Below are positions 17,041-26,281 of a stretch of 64,000 bases of DNA, piece after piece. The notes beneath the pieces were generated by a model. The model did no database searches. It worked only from the letters and a program-made list of their open reading frames with translations, and was not told the origin of the DNA. Source of the stretch: Bog-793 sp963761425. Lineage in GTDB: Bacteria > Actinomycetota > Acidimicrobiia > Acidimicrobiales > Bog-793. Numbering within the stretch: the first letter of the stretch is position 1; every line of letters begins with the position of its first letter. The DNA is taken from the NCBI GenBank assembly GCA_963761425.1, contig CAVXGQ010000005.1, positions 744,001 to 808,000 of the forward strand, given 5' to 3'. Made by a program: the position numbers and the translations under genes.

Positions 17041-18237
17041 CTAACGGGCGAGCACCACCTTCTGCCACGACCGCCCGCCATCGGTGGTGTGCAGCACCAG
17101 AGGGCTGAGATTCCATGCCCATCCAGTCGTGGCGCTGGTGAAGTCGACTGAGTAGTTGGCGAGGTCCACGCCGGAGGTGACCCTCGTCCAGGACTGGCCG
17201 CCGTCGACGCTTACGTAGAGGGATGAGCCGGCCGGGATGACGCACTCGCTCGGCGAGACCACGTCGGGGGAGCCCGCTCTGGCCGACCTGATCGGTGCCA
17301 AGTGGGCGGTCCAGCTCGCTCCGCCGTTGGTGGTGATGAAGACCCACTCGCCGACCGGCCCACCGGACAGACCAAAGGCCCCGTCGGTTCTTGAGAACAC
17401 CGGCGGCCAGGCCATGGCGCCGTACGCCGCCAGCTTCGACGACAGGTGGAGATCGACCGTGGTCCAGACCCTCCCGCCGTCTGTCGACCGTGCCACCTCT
17501 CTGTCACCGCCGGCGCAAGCCGCCGCCGACCAGCCAACTGCAGGGGTGCTGAAGCTCAGACCCATCTTGTCGCAGTCTCCGGAGAGTGCTCCCGGGCTGC
17601 CGCTCTCACCAGCAAGCGCGGGGCCCCCGGAGAGCTTGGTCCAGGTCGAGCCGCCATCGGTCGTCCCGTAGATCGTGACCGGGTTCCAGCCCATGGCGGC
17701 ACCTGGACTCATCTCGAGCCATCCGTCGGTGGCATCGAGGAAGAACACGGATACCGCCCCGCCGGAGAACGAGGGGCCGTCGCGCTTCCAGCTCCGCCCG
17801 CTGTCGGTCGTCTCGTAGACGACACTCGAGAGGTGGCTGGAGCCGACCGGAGACTCCGGCGACACGGCGATCCACCACTGCGAGGCACTGAGGAAGGTGC
17901 CCGTGATCAACGAGCCGGGGCCGAGCATCGACGCACTCGGCTTGCCAGCGCCGGGCGGGGTCGCCTCGCTCCAGCTCTTGCCGGCGTCGGTGGTGAAGAG
18001 CAACCGGTTCGGGCTGTAGGTCAGGACCCAGCCGGTCGAGGCGTCGAGGAAGTGCACCGAGAGCACCGAGCCGGTCCAGGCCTTGGCGCCGCTCGACGAC
18101 GTCGTGCTCGTCGTCGACCCGCTCGAAGGGCTCGAACTGCCGCACGCACCCGCTGCGAGACCCATTGCGAGCGCGGCAAGCAACCCGACAGATGCCCTAA
18201 TGAATCGTCTGTTAATGGCTAGCTCCCGTGCTCTCAT
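17041..18237 (-). CDS. BNR/YCF48-like beta-propeller lipoprotein
   Basis: 398 residues. The signal peptide ends in the lipobox AAGACGSSS, so the protein should be lipidated and displayed outside the membrane, followed by a Ser/Thr linker. Asp-box blades follow: LFTTDAGKSWSEA, YETTDSGRSWKRD, YGTTDGGSTWTKL, ARSTDGGRVWTTV, FITTNGGASWTAH, YVSVDGGQSWTRV, LHTTDGGRSWQKV, with TGWVL, DGWLE, VGWSAAAC and TGWAWN strands between them. It is a paralogue of the propeller at 15411. Ligand and role are unknown. Confidence 0.87.
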   Translation of the reverse strand: MRARELAINRRFIRASVGLLAALAMGLAAGACGSSSPSSGSTTSTTSSSGAKAWTGSVLSVHFLDASTGWVLTYSPNRLLFTTDAGKSWSEATPPGAGKPSASMLGPGSLITGTFLSASQWWIAVSPESPVGSSHLSSVVYETTDSGRSWKRDGPSFSGGAVSVFFLDATDGWLEMSPGAAMGWNPVTIYGTTDGGSTWTKLSGGPALAGESGSPGALSGDCDKMGLSFSTPAVGWSAAACAGGDREVARSTDGGRVWTTVDLHLSSKLAAYGAMAWPPVFSRTDGAFGLSGGPVGEWVFITTNGGASWTAHLAPIRSARAGSPDVVSPSECVIPAGSSLYVSVDGGQSWTRVTSGVDLANYSVDFTSATTGWAWNLSPLVLHTTDGGRSWQKVVLAR

Positions 18238-18464
18238 GATGGCACCGCGCGTTCGTGGGGACCAGAATCGAAACTCACATTCGACGGGGAGCGAGCTCCG
18301 AACGACGCGTCTCGGCCGCCGCTAGACGCGTCTCCACACTCTGGCGTGGCCCACCGAACGACGGCTGAGAGCGCTTCTCGAGTGGCTCTAAACAGAGCGA
18401 TCGTGCTCCGTAGCGAACAACCAGCTATGCCCTTCGGGTAAAGAGTTTCCGCGATGCTGTCCAC

Positions 18465-18746
18465 ATGCACGCGGCTCACAGAAGCCTCAAGGCGTACAGC
18501 TTCGGGTGCGCGCTGGTTTGGCTCATTGTTCTGAAGATCGCTGCCGGGGCCGACGAGAGTAAGCGGCGCACGATCCAGTTGATGTGCGCGGGCTGGTGGC
18601 TCGGCTGGCGCTCGGAGACGATCGCGCGAACAGGTGTATTCGCCTCCGCGCTGCGGGGAAGCGTGCTCCCGAGTGTTACGGTTCGACCGGAAACCGATTA
18701 TCTGTTCGGTGACGCCGATCTCAACTCAGCCGCCAGTTCCAAGTGA
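18465..18746 (+). CDS. Small two-helix membrane protein, family M copy 1 (frameshifted tail)
   Basis: The first ~55 residues (KAYSFGCALVWLIVLKIAAG, RRTIQLMCAGWWLGWRSETI) match the paralogues at 26282 and 30853: YSxGCAxVW, a polar turn, a GGWWIGW-type segment and TIAR. In the paralogues this is followed by xVYPPP. Here the VYSPP text is present in the +1 frame at about 18634, so a one-base insertion near 18633 has replaced the natural end. The predicted topology is two membrane segments with a short loop. Function is unknown. A lipoprotein leader follows 296 bases downstream. Confidence 0.65.
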   Translation: MHAAHRSLKAYSFGCALVWLIVLKIAAGADESKRRTIQLMCAGWWLGWRSETIARTGVFASALRGSVLPSVTVRPETDYLFGDADLNSAASSK

Positions 18747-18773
18747 CTCGGAACGACGAATCGGGCTCGGGCA

Positions 18774-19041
18774 ATGCCCCATAATGCGCGGCGACTTCTA
18801 CGTTCGGAGCGTCCTCCAACGCCGGGAGTGCGCCACCCTTCGTCACCTCGCGGCGAGGGCAAGGGTCGCTCGGGCCGTCGCGTTCTGGGGCACTCGTCGA
18901 GGGCACCGATCATCGAATGTGACGCTCCCGGTGGCGCCGACTGTGGCTACGGTTTGTTCCACCTCGCCTCAACGCAACGACAGGTCGGCGTCTCGTAACC
19001 GCGACGCAACCGCCTATGACGTAGAAGATTGGTGCGGAACG
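18774..19041 (+). repeat. Conserved lipoprotein upstream region (contains R1)
   Basis: Aligns with 4806-5074 along its length, including CCCATAATGCGC at the left, GCACTCGTCGAGGGCACCG in the middle and the GTAACCGC box at 18995-19002, 47 bases before the leader ATG. Confidence 0.65.
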
Positions 19042-19071
19042 ATGAAGCGAGGGTTCCAGAACCGAGACTGA
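19042..19071 (+). CDS. Leader peptide MKRGFQNRD
   Basis: Second copy of the 9-residue leader; its TGA overlaps the ATG of the lipoprotein gene by one base (TGATG). Confidence 0.5.
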   Translation: MKRGFQNRD

Positions 19072-19639
19072 TGCGAACCGCTCAAACAAGGAAGTTGCGT
19101 ACCGCCGGGGTCGGGCTGGCGATTGCCGCCGTGGCGGTGCTCTTTGGGGCTTGTGGGGGTGCATCTTCGCCGGGCGTGGCGAGCATCGGATCGACGACGA
19201 CAACCACCATCGCACTCGGCTCGGCGAACCCGTCGCCTTTCCAGGGCCTCGACCAGGAGTACGACTACGCGCTGTCGTATGCCGAGTGCATGCGCACCCA
19301 CGGGTGCCGAACTTCCCCGACCCGATAAAGAGCAGCCGTGGCATGAGCTTCAACCCGCAGGCCGATTCGGACTCACCGCAGTTCTCGTCGGCGAACAACT
19401 CCTGCAAGCACCTACTGCCGGACAACGGCGGGATGCCGACCGCCTCCCAGATCGCCGCCGAAACGACCAAGCTGCTGGAGTGGGCGCATTGCATGCGCAC
19501 CCACGGTGAGCCGAACTTCCCCGACCCGAAGATCATCTCGAATAGCCATGAATTCAGAGTCCAGCTGCAAGGGAATCCGAATTCGCCCCAGTTCCAGGCC
19601 GCGCAGAAGGCCTGCGACAGCGGGTTTGGCGGCCCCTGA
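19071..19639 (+). pseudogene. Exported lipoprotein with duplicated CMRxHG motif (copy 4), frameshifted
   Basis: The first frame gives MRTAQTRKLRTAGVGLAIAA, lipobox FGACGG, a Thr-rich linker and the start of module 1 (SYAECMRTHG). Another frame then carries VPNFPDP, ANNSCKHLLP, the second motif CMRTHGEPNFPDP and AQKACDSGFGGP to a stop at 19639. Loss of one G from the GGGG run expected at about 19302 (CAC GGG GTG CCG) explains the break exactly. The rest is undamaged, so this is a very recent mutation or a sequencing error. Placement after the leader peptide matches copy 2. Confidence 0.75.
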
Positions 19640-19664
19640 CGGATAGGGCGCGCGCAACGCGCCT

Positions 19665-19685
19665 GACCCATAATGCACGGGCGAA
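19665..19685 (+). repeat. Short R1 remnant
   Basis: GACCCATAATGCACGGGCG lies just after lipoprotein copy 4. It matches the left half of R1 only. Confidence 0.4.
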
Positions 19686-20005
19686 AGGTGGGTCGAAGGT
19701 ACCCTCAGACGCCGTCTGTGGGACATGAGTCAGGACGGGTGTCGGAGGCCCGACGTCAACAATCTCTGACTGCGACTTGCGTCGTGGCGTGGAGATCATC
19801 TCTGAGCGGCGCAGATCCGTCGATCTTGACGGCTCGAGAAAGCGATGTGTCGGGCTCAACCTCTGTGCAGATGGGTTCTGCAGCGTCCGGTAGTCGGGAG
19901 TTGTTCGCCATTTCACATAGCGGCTCTGGCCGAGTTTTGGGATCGCACCCATACAGTGGACTTAGCCGGACTTAGCCACGAACCACCAACCGTAGGAGGA
20001 CTGTA

Positions 20006-20596
20006 ATGACACTCCACTCACGAACCAGCAAACGCCCAGACGCCACCGCGGTCTCGATTTCGCGACGCGGGCACCACCTTCGAATGGGACTTGGCGTCAT
20101 CGTGGTCTCGGGCGCTATTGGGCTCTTCGGCGCGCCGGCCTTAGCCCAGGCGTCGGCGATCTCGCCCCAGGCCTTCTGCGCCAAGATCCCGGCCGCGACC
20201 GTGTCCTCGCTCTTCGGCCAGAAAATCACGCTGCTCGGCGCCGAGGCCGAAGCCGCGGGAAACGATGTCTGCGAATTCGCCAAGATCGTTAGCGGGTCGG
20301 TGAGTGGAGTGACCCTGAATTACGACTACAAGGCCACTGGAACCGTGTCGTCAAACCTCACCGCTCTGAAGAAAGAAAAAGGAGTGAGCGGCCTCGTCTT
20401 GAAGCGCTACGCGTCGATCGGCGGCACCACGTACTCCTTCACCGACACGTTCTCGGACCCCACACTCCACATCAAGATCCAGGAGTCCGGGATGGACTCC
20501 TTCAATGGCTCGAACCATTACGGGGCCATCGTGACCAAGGTGCTTTCGACTTCGACGTTGGCGAAGCTACTGACCCTGGTCGTGAAGGCCGCGTAG
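20006..20596 (+). CDS. Exported protein of unknown function
   Basis: 196 residues. A strong ribosome-binding site AGGAGGA precedes the ATG. The N-terminus has a twin-arginine-like SISRRGHHLRMG before a hydrophobic segment ending ALAQASA, so export by Tat or Sec is likely. The mature part has two Cys (PQAFCAKIP and NDVCEFAKI) that could form a disulfide, and beta-rich text (GVTLNYDYKATGTV, GGTTYSFTDTFSD). The layout resembles DUF3558-like envelope proteins, but I would not assign it. It is a single gene with R1/R2 repeats on both sides. Confidence 0.75.
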   Translation: MTLHSRTSKRPDATAVSISRRGHHLRMGLGVIVVSGAIGLFGAPALAQASAISPQAFCAKIPAATVSSLFGQKITLLGAEAEAAGNDVCEFAKIVSGSVSGVTLNYDYKATGTVSSNLTALKKEKGVSGLVLKRYASIGGTTYSFTDTFSDPTLHIKIQESGMDSFNGSNHYGAIVTKVLSTSTLAKLLTLVVKAA

Positions 20597-21300
20597 CGAA
20601 CCTAGCGGAGCAAGCGCCGGTATCCAACGATGGGTAGTGGGCTAGTTAGCCGGACTCCGCGATGTAGCCATCGTCGAGCGTCGGGAACGAGATCGATATC
20701 GGAGGGGAGCTCGATCCGGCGCCGGATGCCGATGACGGGCGAAGAGTGACTCCAGCTTTTGTCGCCATCACGAGCCAAACTACGGCGACCGGCATCCGTG
20801 GCACGCCAAAAGTCTCGCATCCTAGAACGTAGACGGGTTGACGGGGTGATGAGTGTCACTAATCGGCGGATGGGTCCGACAGTGCGGCATGTCTGAAGGA
20901 GCGGGCCGTGTCAATCCTCGCGACAGGTGCTTTTTCCTCTTCAGTGGCCTGCGACCCGACGGCACGACCTGAGTGAGGGCGCGCGCCGTCGCGGTGTCGG
21001 GGTCAAGGTGGAGCGCCCGCAGCAGAGCGAGGACGAACGACCTTGTCGCCGGCACCGAGTGGCGCAGGATGTCTCCGGTTGTGGTCGGCGGTCGCTAGGC
21101 GCCGTTGGTTCGCACCAAGTTCTCTCGGGTCAGAGATCGTGAGAGGGGCAGGCTCGGTTGCCGAGGCATGTCTTCGCTGAGTTGCTCAGCATGGTGTGTT
21201 CCGGCCGCGAACGGGCGGGCTCAATCACTTTGCCGGCTGCGCCACTCTTCCAAGTGGGAGCCCTGCCGTACTCGAGCTCGCGCCCGTCCGCGTCCGAGCG
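20597..21300. other. Intergenic region with repeat R2
   Basis: No supportable gene in 700 bases. R2 lies at 20850-20886 (GTGTCACTAATCGGCGG, ATGGGTCCGACAGTGCGGCA). The right part probably belongs to the downstream end of the IS110 element. Confidence 0.4.
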
Positions 21301-22311
21301 TCACGCCGCTCTCGGGCTCGCGAGACAGCGGATCTCTCCGTCTCGGAGCCCGTAGTAGACCAGCGTGAGGACCTTGCGGGCGATGGCGACGGTGGCCTTG
21401 TTCTTGCCGCGCCGTTCGGCGATCGCCTGGAAGGAGGCTTCGAAGATGCCGCCGTGGTAGCGGGCGACGGTCTCGACAGCCGCCCAGCGCACCAGGCGCG
21501 AGCCTTGTTTGGTGATCCGGCCGCGGTGGACCTTGGTGTCGGACTCGCGATGGATGGGGGTGAGCCCCGCCCAGGAACAGAGCGCCTCGGGTGAAGAAAA
21601 GCGCGAGACGTCGCCGATCTCAGCGACGAAGATCGCCGCCATCACCTCTCCGACGCCGTAGATGGCCTGCACGGCCTGGTAACCGGGATGGTCGCGCAAC
21701 CACAGGTGGGTCTGGCGGTCGATCTCGAGGATCTGCCGGTTGAAGAAGCCGACCAGGTCGCGCAGCACCTCGATGCGGTGCGAATAGGCGCGAGGGATCT
21801 CCAGAGCGTCGAACTGGGCGGCGCCGCCGATCCCCCACATGTCGTTTCTGACCGGGAGCACCCCACACTTGGCGAGCACCGCGTGCGCCTGGGCCTTCAC
21901 GCCGGTGCGCATCGAGGAGAGCTTGGCCCGAAAACGGACCAGCTCTCTTAGCTCCCGGATCTCCGGTGGGGCGATCCAGGCCTCGGCGAGGCGCCCGAGG
22001 CGAAGGAGGTCGGCGAGGTCGTGGGCGTCGCGCTCGTCGTTCTTCACCCGACGGTGCCCCCAGTCGTTGCCCTGGGGATTGGCGAGGTGGACGAGGTAGC
22101 CGAGGTCGCGAAGGAGATCCGCGGCCCAGTACCAGCCGTAGGTGGCTTCCAGGATCACGTCGCTACCGGCCGGCGCCGCCATCACCGCGGCGGCGAACTC
22201 ACCGGGATCGTTGTCGATGCGCACGCTGGAGAGCTGCTCTCCCTGTGCGTCCATGCGCACAATCACCGAGCGGCGACGGTGCAGGTCGATGCCGACGTAC
22301 TCTCGTTCCAT
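21301..22311 (-). CDS. IS110-family transposase
   Basis: 336 residues, intact. The DEDD domain shows YVGIDLHRRRSVIVRMD, ILEATYGWYWAADLLRD and KNDERDAHDLADLLRLG. The C-terminal Transposase_20 domain has IYGVGEVMAAIFVAEIGD, FSSPEALCSWAGLTP and the Ser-containing KQGSRLVRWAAVET. It is a different lineage from the element at 222-1445. The region upstream (22312-22430) holds strong inverted repeats that fit the guide-RNA-coding end of IS110 elements. Confidence 0.9.
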   Translation of the reverse strand: MEREYVGIDLHRRRSVIVRMDAQGEQLSSVRIDNDPGEFAAAVMAAPAGSDVILEATYGWYWAADLLRDLGYLVHLANPQGNDWGHRRVKNDERDAHDLADLLRLGRLAEAWIAPPEIRELRELVRFRAKLSSMRTGVKAQAHAVLAKCGVLPVRNDMWGIGGAAQFDALEIPRAYSHRIEVLRDLVGFFNRQILEIDRQTHLWLRDHPGYQAVQAIYGVGEVMAAIFVAEIGDVSRFSSPEALCSWAGLTPIHRESDTKVHRGRITKQGSRLVRWAAVETVARYHGGIFEASFQAIAERRGKNKATVAIARKVLTLVYYGLRDGEIRCLASPRAA

Positions 22312-22430
22312 AGGGGCCTCCCTTGTCGTGGGACTGCTGTGAGAAGCCCAGTTTCGACGTCGAGACTGGAACCCTCACGGGGAGCGGAGGCCCCGCTCCT
22401 TCATCACATCACTTTGAGGCGACCCTGTGA
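22312..22430 (-). ncRNA. Candidate IS110 bridge RNA / hairpin region
   Basis: Just upstream of the transposase start the minus strand reads CCAGTCTCGACGTCGAAACTGG-like sequence with near-perfect arms, and a second hairpin GAGCGGGGCCTCCGCTC. IS110 elements encode a structured guide RNA in this position. The identification rests on position and hairpins only. Confidence 0.4.
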
Positions 22431-22763
22431 TCTCCTCTTCGGCGTGTACTCGGGGACAATTCCGGGTCATAGACGTCAAGCTGCCAGTGCTTGGTAGCAG
22501 AACGAACGCGTCCCTCCTCCGACTCCCTTCTGACCAGGAAAGTTGCCCTGTTTCCCTCGTGCACCGAGCACCGGTAGAGGACTTTTCTAACCCGCACGAG
22601 GTAAGCGGAGCCCTCAAACCGACATCCCCCGGTCTAGGATGCCAATGAGCTATCGCGCGCCCGGCGATCGCGGCTGCCGGGCACGTCTCGTAGCGAGTCC
22701 GCATCTGACGCCCGATCTTGTGTCCGACGATGGACTTGCCATCGTTTTTGATGGGGGGCAGTT
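22431..22763. other. Intergenic region, nothing recognised
   Basis: No supportable gene. It contains the probable IS110 border and the promoter of the repeat protein at 22764, which I could not define. Confidence 0.35.
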
Positions 22764-24896
22764 ATGGGCCGGCTCATCTCTCGGCTGCTGGTCGCGATCC
22801 TCGCCGTCGGTGCGTCTGCGGTGGCGGTCGCCTCCTCGGCGGGACCAGCAGGCGCCGATATCGACTGGGGAACGCCGAACGAGGTCGCCGGTTCGCTGAA
22901 CATGGGCGGTGACGCGGTGATCAATTCGGTCTCGTGCTCCTCGGTGGGCAACTGCGCTGCCGGTGGGTACTACAAAGACAGCTCCCGGAACACCCAGTCC
23001 TTCGTCGTCGACGAGGTCGCCAGCACCTGGGGGACGCCGAGCGAGGTCGCCGGATCGCTCAACGCGGGCGGTGACGCGTGGGTCAATTCGGTCTCGTGCT
23101 CCTCGGTGGGCAACTGCGCCGCGGGCGGTCGATACAGAGACAGCTCCGGGAACTATCAGAACTTCGTCGTCGACGAGGTCGCCGGTGTCTGGGAACCAGC
23201 AAGCGAGGTCGCCGGATCGCTCAACACCGGTGGTCACGCGTGGGTCAATTCAGTCTCGTGTACCTCAGACGGCAATTGCGCGGCCGGTGGACGGTATAAG
23301 GACGGCCTCGGGAATTACCAGGTCTTCGTTGTCAATGAAGTCGACGGTATTTGGGGAACAGCAAGCGAAGTGGCCGGATTACTCAATGTGGACGGTGACG
23401 CGGATTTAAATTCGGTCTCGTGTTCCTCGGATGGTAATTGTGTTGCCGGTGGGCGTTACAAGGACAGCTCCGGGGACTATCAAGCCTTTGTAGTCGACGA
23501 AGTCGACGGTATTTGGGGAACAGCAAGCGAGGTCGCCGGAACACTCAATGTGGGCGGTAGCGCTCAAGTTTTCTCAGTCTCGTGTTCCCCAGATGGTAAT
23601 TGTGCTGCGGGTGGACGTTACAAGGACAGCTCCGGAGATTATCAGAACTTTGTAGTTGACGAGGTCGACGGTATTTGGGGAACAACAAGCGAGGTCGCCG
23701 AAACACTTAGCGTGGACGGTGGCGCGTGGCTCGTTCCGGTCTCATGTACCTCAGACGGCAATTGCGCCGCCGGTGGACGATATAAGGACAGCTCTGGGAG
23801 CATCCAGGCGTTCGTTGTTAATGAGGTTGCTGGCACCTGGGGAACAGCAAGCGAGGTCGCCGAAACACTCAACATCGGTGGTGACGCGTGGATTAATTCG
23901 GTTTCGTGTTCCTCAGATGGTAATTGCGCCGCCGGCGGGTACTACAAGGACGGCTCTGGGAACATCCAGGCATTCGTTGTCGACGAGGTTGCCGGTGTCT
24001 GGGAACCAGCGAGTGAGGTGGCCGGAACACTCAACGTCGGCGGTGACGGGGAGGTCAGTTCGATCTCATGTACCTCGGATGGCAGCTGCGCCTTAGGTGG
24101 GTACTACAAAGACGGCTCCGGGAACATCCAGGCTTTTGTCGCTGACGGGGTCTATGTCATTACCTATACCGTCACCTTTGATGCCAACGGCGGCAGCGGG
24201 ACGATGAGCGCCGAGTTCTCCACCGCCGGCGCGGCGCAGGTCCTGACGGCCAACGCCTTCACCTTCACCGGCTATGCCTTCACCGGCTGGAACACCGCGG
24301 CCAACGGCTCGGGCACCGCCTACACCGACGGTGCGACGTACCCCTTCAACGCCGACGTCACTCTCTACGCCCAGTGGAGTGCGAACAGTGAGGACGTGAA
24401 CTTTCACGCCAACGGCGGCCGCGGGACGATGAGCGCCGAGTCCTACACCACCGGGGTGGCGAAGGCCCTGACGGCCAACGCCTTCACCTCCATCGGGTAC
24501 AACTTCACCGGCTGGAACACCGCGGCCAACGGCTCGGGCACCGTCTACAACGACGGCCAGATCATCTCGATCAGCGCCGCCATCTCGCTCTACGCCCAGT
24601 GGATCGCCAAGCCACTGCCGAAAGAGATCCTGAAGGCTCACCCGTCGACCGCGCGCTTCGGTGTGCAGGTGCACCTGCGCATCCACCTCTTCGGCAAGAT
24701 GGGCACCGTCTCGGGAAGGGTCGAGGTCAGTTTCGCCGGAAAGACGATCCGTTCGGCCGCACTCGTTGATGGCGTGGCGGTCTGCTCAGTGAATTCATCG
24801 CGGCTCGGCTACGGGAGACACCGGCTCCTCGCGAAGTACGAAGCATCCGGTTTCTACCGTTCTCGCAGCAAATCCATCGTCGTGCGGGTGGGGTAG
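22764..24896 (+). CDS. Exported protein with eight 54-residue repeats and two InlB-type repeats
   Basis: 710 residues. The signal peptide (MGRLISRLLVAILAVGASAV) is followed by eight tandem 54-residue repeats. Each has EVAGSLN, then NSVSCSSxGNCAAGGxYKDS, then FVVDEV and W, with two conserved Cys spaced C-x5-C. Two Listeria-Bacteroides (InlB B-type) repeats follow (TVTFDANGGSGTMSAEF, GYAFTGWNTAANGSGTAY, TLYAQW), then a C-terminal Ig-like domain (STARFGVQVHLRIHLFGKMG). The repeats are also similar at the DNA level (162 bases), so copy number may vary between strains. No sortase motif or terminal membrane anchor is visible. It is probably a secreted or surface-associated adhesin-like protein; this is inference. 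Confidence 0.88.
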   Translation: MGRLISRLLVAILAVGASAVAVASSAGPAGADIDWGTPNEVAGSLNMGGDAVINSVSCSSVGNCAAGGYYKDSSRNTQSFVVDEVASTWGTPSEVAGSLNAGGDAWVNSVSCSSVGNCAAGGRYRDSSGNYQNFVVDEVAGVWEPASEVAGSLNTGGHAWVNSVSCTSDGNCAAGGRYKDGLGNYQVFVVNEVDGIWGTASEVAGLLNVDGDADLNSVSCSSDGNCVAGGRYKDSSGDYQAFVVDEVDGIWGTASEVAGTLNVGGSAQVFSVSCSPDGNCAAGGRYKDSSGDYQNFVVDEVDGIWGTTSEVAETLSVDGGAWLVPVSCTSDGNCAAGGRYKDSSGSIQAFVVNEVAGTWGTASEVAETLNIGGDAWINSVSCSSDGNCAAGGYYKDGSGNIQAFVVDEVAGVWEPASEVAGTLNVGGDGEVSSISCTSDGSCALGGYYKDGSGNIQAFVADGVYVITYTVTFDANGGSGTMSAEFSTAGAAQVLTANAFTFTGYAFTGWNTAANGSGTAYTDGATYPFNADVTLYAQWSANSEDVNFHANGGRGTMSAESYTTGVAKALTANAFTSIGYNFTGWNTAANGSGTVYNDGQIISISAAISLYAQWIAKPLPKEILKAHPSTARFGVQVHLRIHLFGKMGTVSGRVEVSFAGKTIRSAALVDGVAVCSVNSSRLGYGRHRLLAKYEASGFYRSRSKSIVVRVG

Positions 24897-25180
24897 CGCT
24901 CGGCCATCCGTGTTATCTGAACCCGGCCGGTCTCTCCACGCCGGGCGCTTCTGGCCGCAGTCGGTCTCTGCGAGGCGATGGTTCATCGACACTGCTCCTA
25001 CCCCACGATCGCGTTCGCCAGTCGGCGATTGGTGACATTGGCCCTCCGACGCGAAACCCTGTGCGGGCGTGCCCCTAATGGGACTGGAGTAGCCGCTGTT
25101 CCGAACTTTCCCTGATCGCCAGGTCCGCAGCGCCACCAGGTCCGCAGCGGCACCACGCCCGCTCAGTTATCGTGAGTTTT
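24897..25180. other. Intergenic region with degenerate R1
   Basis: Contains CGTGCCCCTAATGG (about 25069) and CTGATCGCCAGGTCCGCAGC (about 25113), a degenerate R1. A ten-base CACCAGGTCCGCAGC-like duplication follows at 25130-25150. No gene is seen. Confidence 0.4.
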
Positions 25181-25402
25181 ATGAGTATTTTTCACCGTTG
25201 ACGTCGCGATGCTGATGCCAACGACGCACTCTCCGAGTTAGAGGAAATCGAATCGAGTCCCGAGCTACGTGCCGCGGAGGCTTCGGTGAATCAGCTTCCT
25301 CCTCCGCCGCCATCGATGAATCCATTTTTCGACGTTGTCGCGGGTTCACGTCCTCGGCTCGTCAGCTTCCCGGAGGAAGAGGAGTCGCCCGAGCAGTCTT
25401 AA
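25181..25402 (+). pseudogene. Small acidic Pro-rich ORF with in-frame TGA at codon 7
   Basis: ATG at 25181 gives MSIFHR, then TGA at 25199-25201, then an uninterrupted frame of 66 codons with strong coding character (DALSELEEIESSPELRAAEA, QLPPPPPSMNPFFDV, LVSFPEEEESPEQS). The product would be a small acidic protein with a penta-proline stretch. The TGA may be a CGA to TGA nonsense mutation. Otherwise translation starts later, but no ATG and only one GTG (about 25288) is in frame. No homologue is recognised. Confidence 0.4.
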
Positions 25403-25490
25403 CGGGCGCCCATAGTCGCACCCACGCAATCTGTCCCCGAACGATCCTCGCTGCCGGTTCTGCATAGAAGTCAGCCCGTAGGATCCGGCG

Positions 25491-26111
25491 GTGAGGGCCA
25501 TCCCCTGGTGGGCGGTAGCGGCTGCCGGCGCTGCCCCGGTGCTGCTCATCGGCGGTTTTTTCGGCGCCGCCGCGGTGCAACCGGCTTCCTACAACCCGGT
25601 CCGAGACACGATCAGCGAACTTGCCAGGCAGGGGGCGACCGACCCGTGGGTGATGACCTCGGCACTCACGGGTTTGGGCTTTTGCTATTTGTTCGTCGCG
25701 CTCGGATTGCGGCCCGCACGACGTGTTGGCCGCGTCGTGCTCGCCGGAGGCGGTGTCGCGACACTGCTGATCGCTGTGTTCCGTCAGCCGAATCACGGAT
25801 ACTCGTTCTCGCATGAACTCGCCGTCATCGCAGCGGCGCTGACCTGCTGTACTTGGCCGCTCTTCGCTTCGTACCGACGACATCCTGCGCTGCTCATGAC
25901 GCGCACTCCGAGTTTCCTGGCGACGGGGGTGTCACTTGGACTCGCGGCGTGGTATGCGCTCGAAAGCCACGGCGCCCTGCTGGGAGTCGCCGAGCGCTGC
26001 GCGGCCGCCGCGCCTCCGCTTTGGCTGCTCGCCGTCGTTATCACAACTCAGCGCGAACGTAAGCACAGCACGATGAGCGGGGATCTAACCGTCAGCAAAC
26101 ACACGGCGTGA
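25491..26111 (+). CDS. DUF998-family membrane protein
   Basis: 206 residues with about six membrane segments (WWAVAAAGAAPVLLIGGFFG, ALTGLGFCYLFVALGL, VVLAGGGVATLLIAVF, LAVIAAALTCCTWPLF, LATGVSLGLAAWYAL, APPLWLLAVVIT). The family-typical SYNPVRDTISELARQGATD follows segment 1 and QPNHGYSFSHELAV precedes segment 4. DUF998 proteins are integral membrane proteins without an established function. GTG at 25491 is the only start that keeps the whole first segment. Confidence 0.85.
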   Translation: MRAIPWWAVAAAGAAPVLLIGGFFGAAAVQPASYNPVRDTISELARQGATDPWVMTSALTGLGFCYLFVALGLRPARRVGRVVLAGGGVATLLIAVFRQPNHGYSFSHELAVIAAALTCCTWPLFASYRRHPALLMTRTPSFLATGVSLGLAAWYALESHGALLGVAERCAAAAPPLWLLAVVITTQRERKHSTMSGDLTVSKHTA

Positions 26112-26281
26112 CCCAATCGAGACGATCCGTGTCAACACCGATCAGGTGAAATCGCTAGCGGTGGTCGACAAGATGCTGTTCGGAATCCCATTTAAGTCGT
26201 CCGATGTCTGCATGACTGCCACTAAACGCCGGCTGAGTGCGACACAATGTCACATCCACGTTGAGCTGCGATGATCTGCAG

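Noticed and set aside
22764..24130. CRISPR-like array in the regularly spaced repeats
   Set aside because: The 162-base periodicity is that of an in-frame protein repeat; there are no short direct repeats with unique spacers.
26237..26281. ATG at 26237 as the start of small membrane protein copy 2
   Set aside because: The extra residues are not shared by the two paralogues and overlap repeat R2; GTG at 26282 gives a matching N-terminus.
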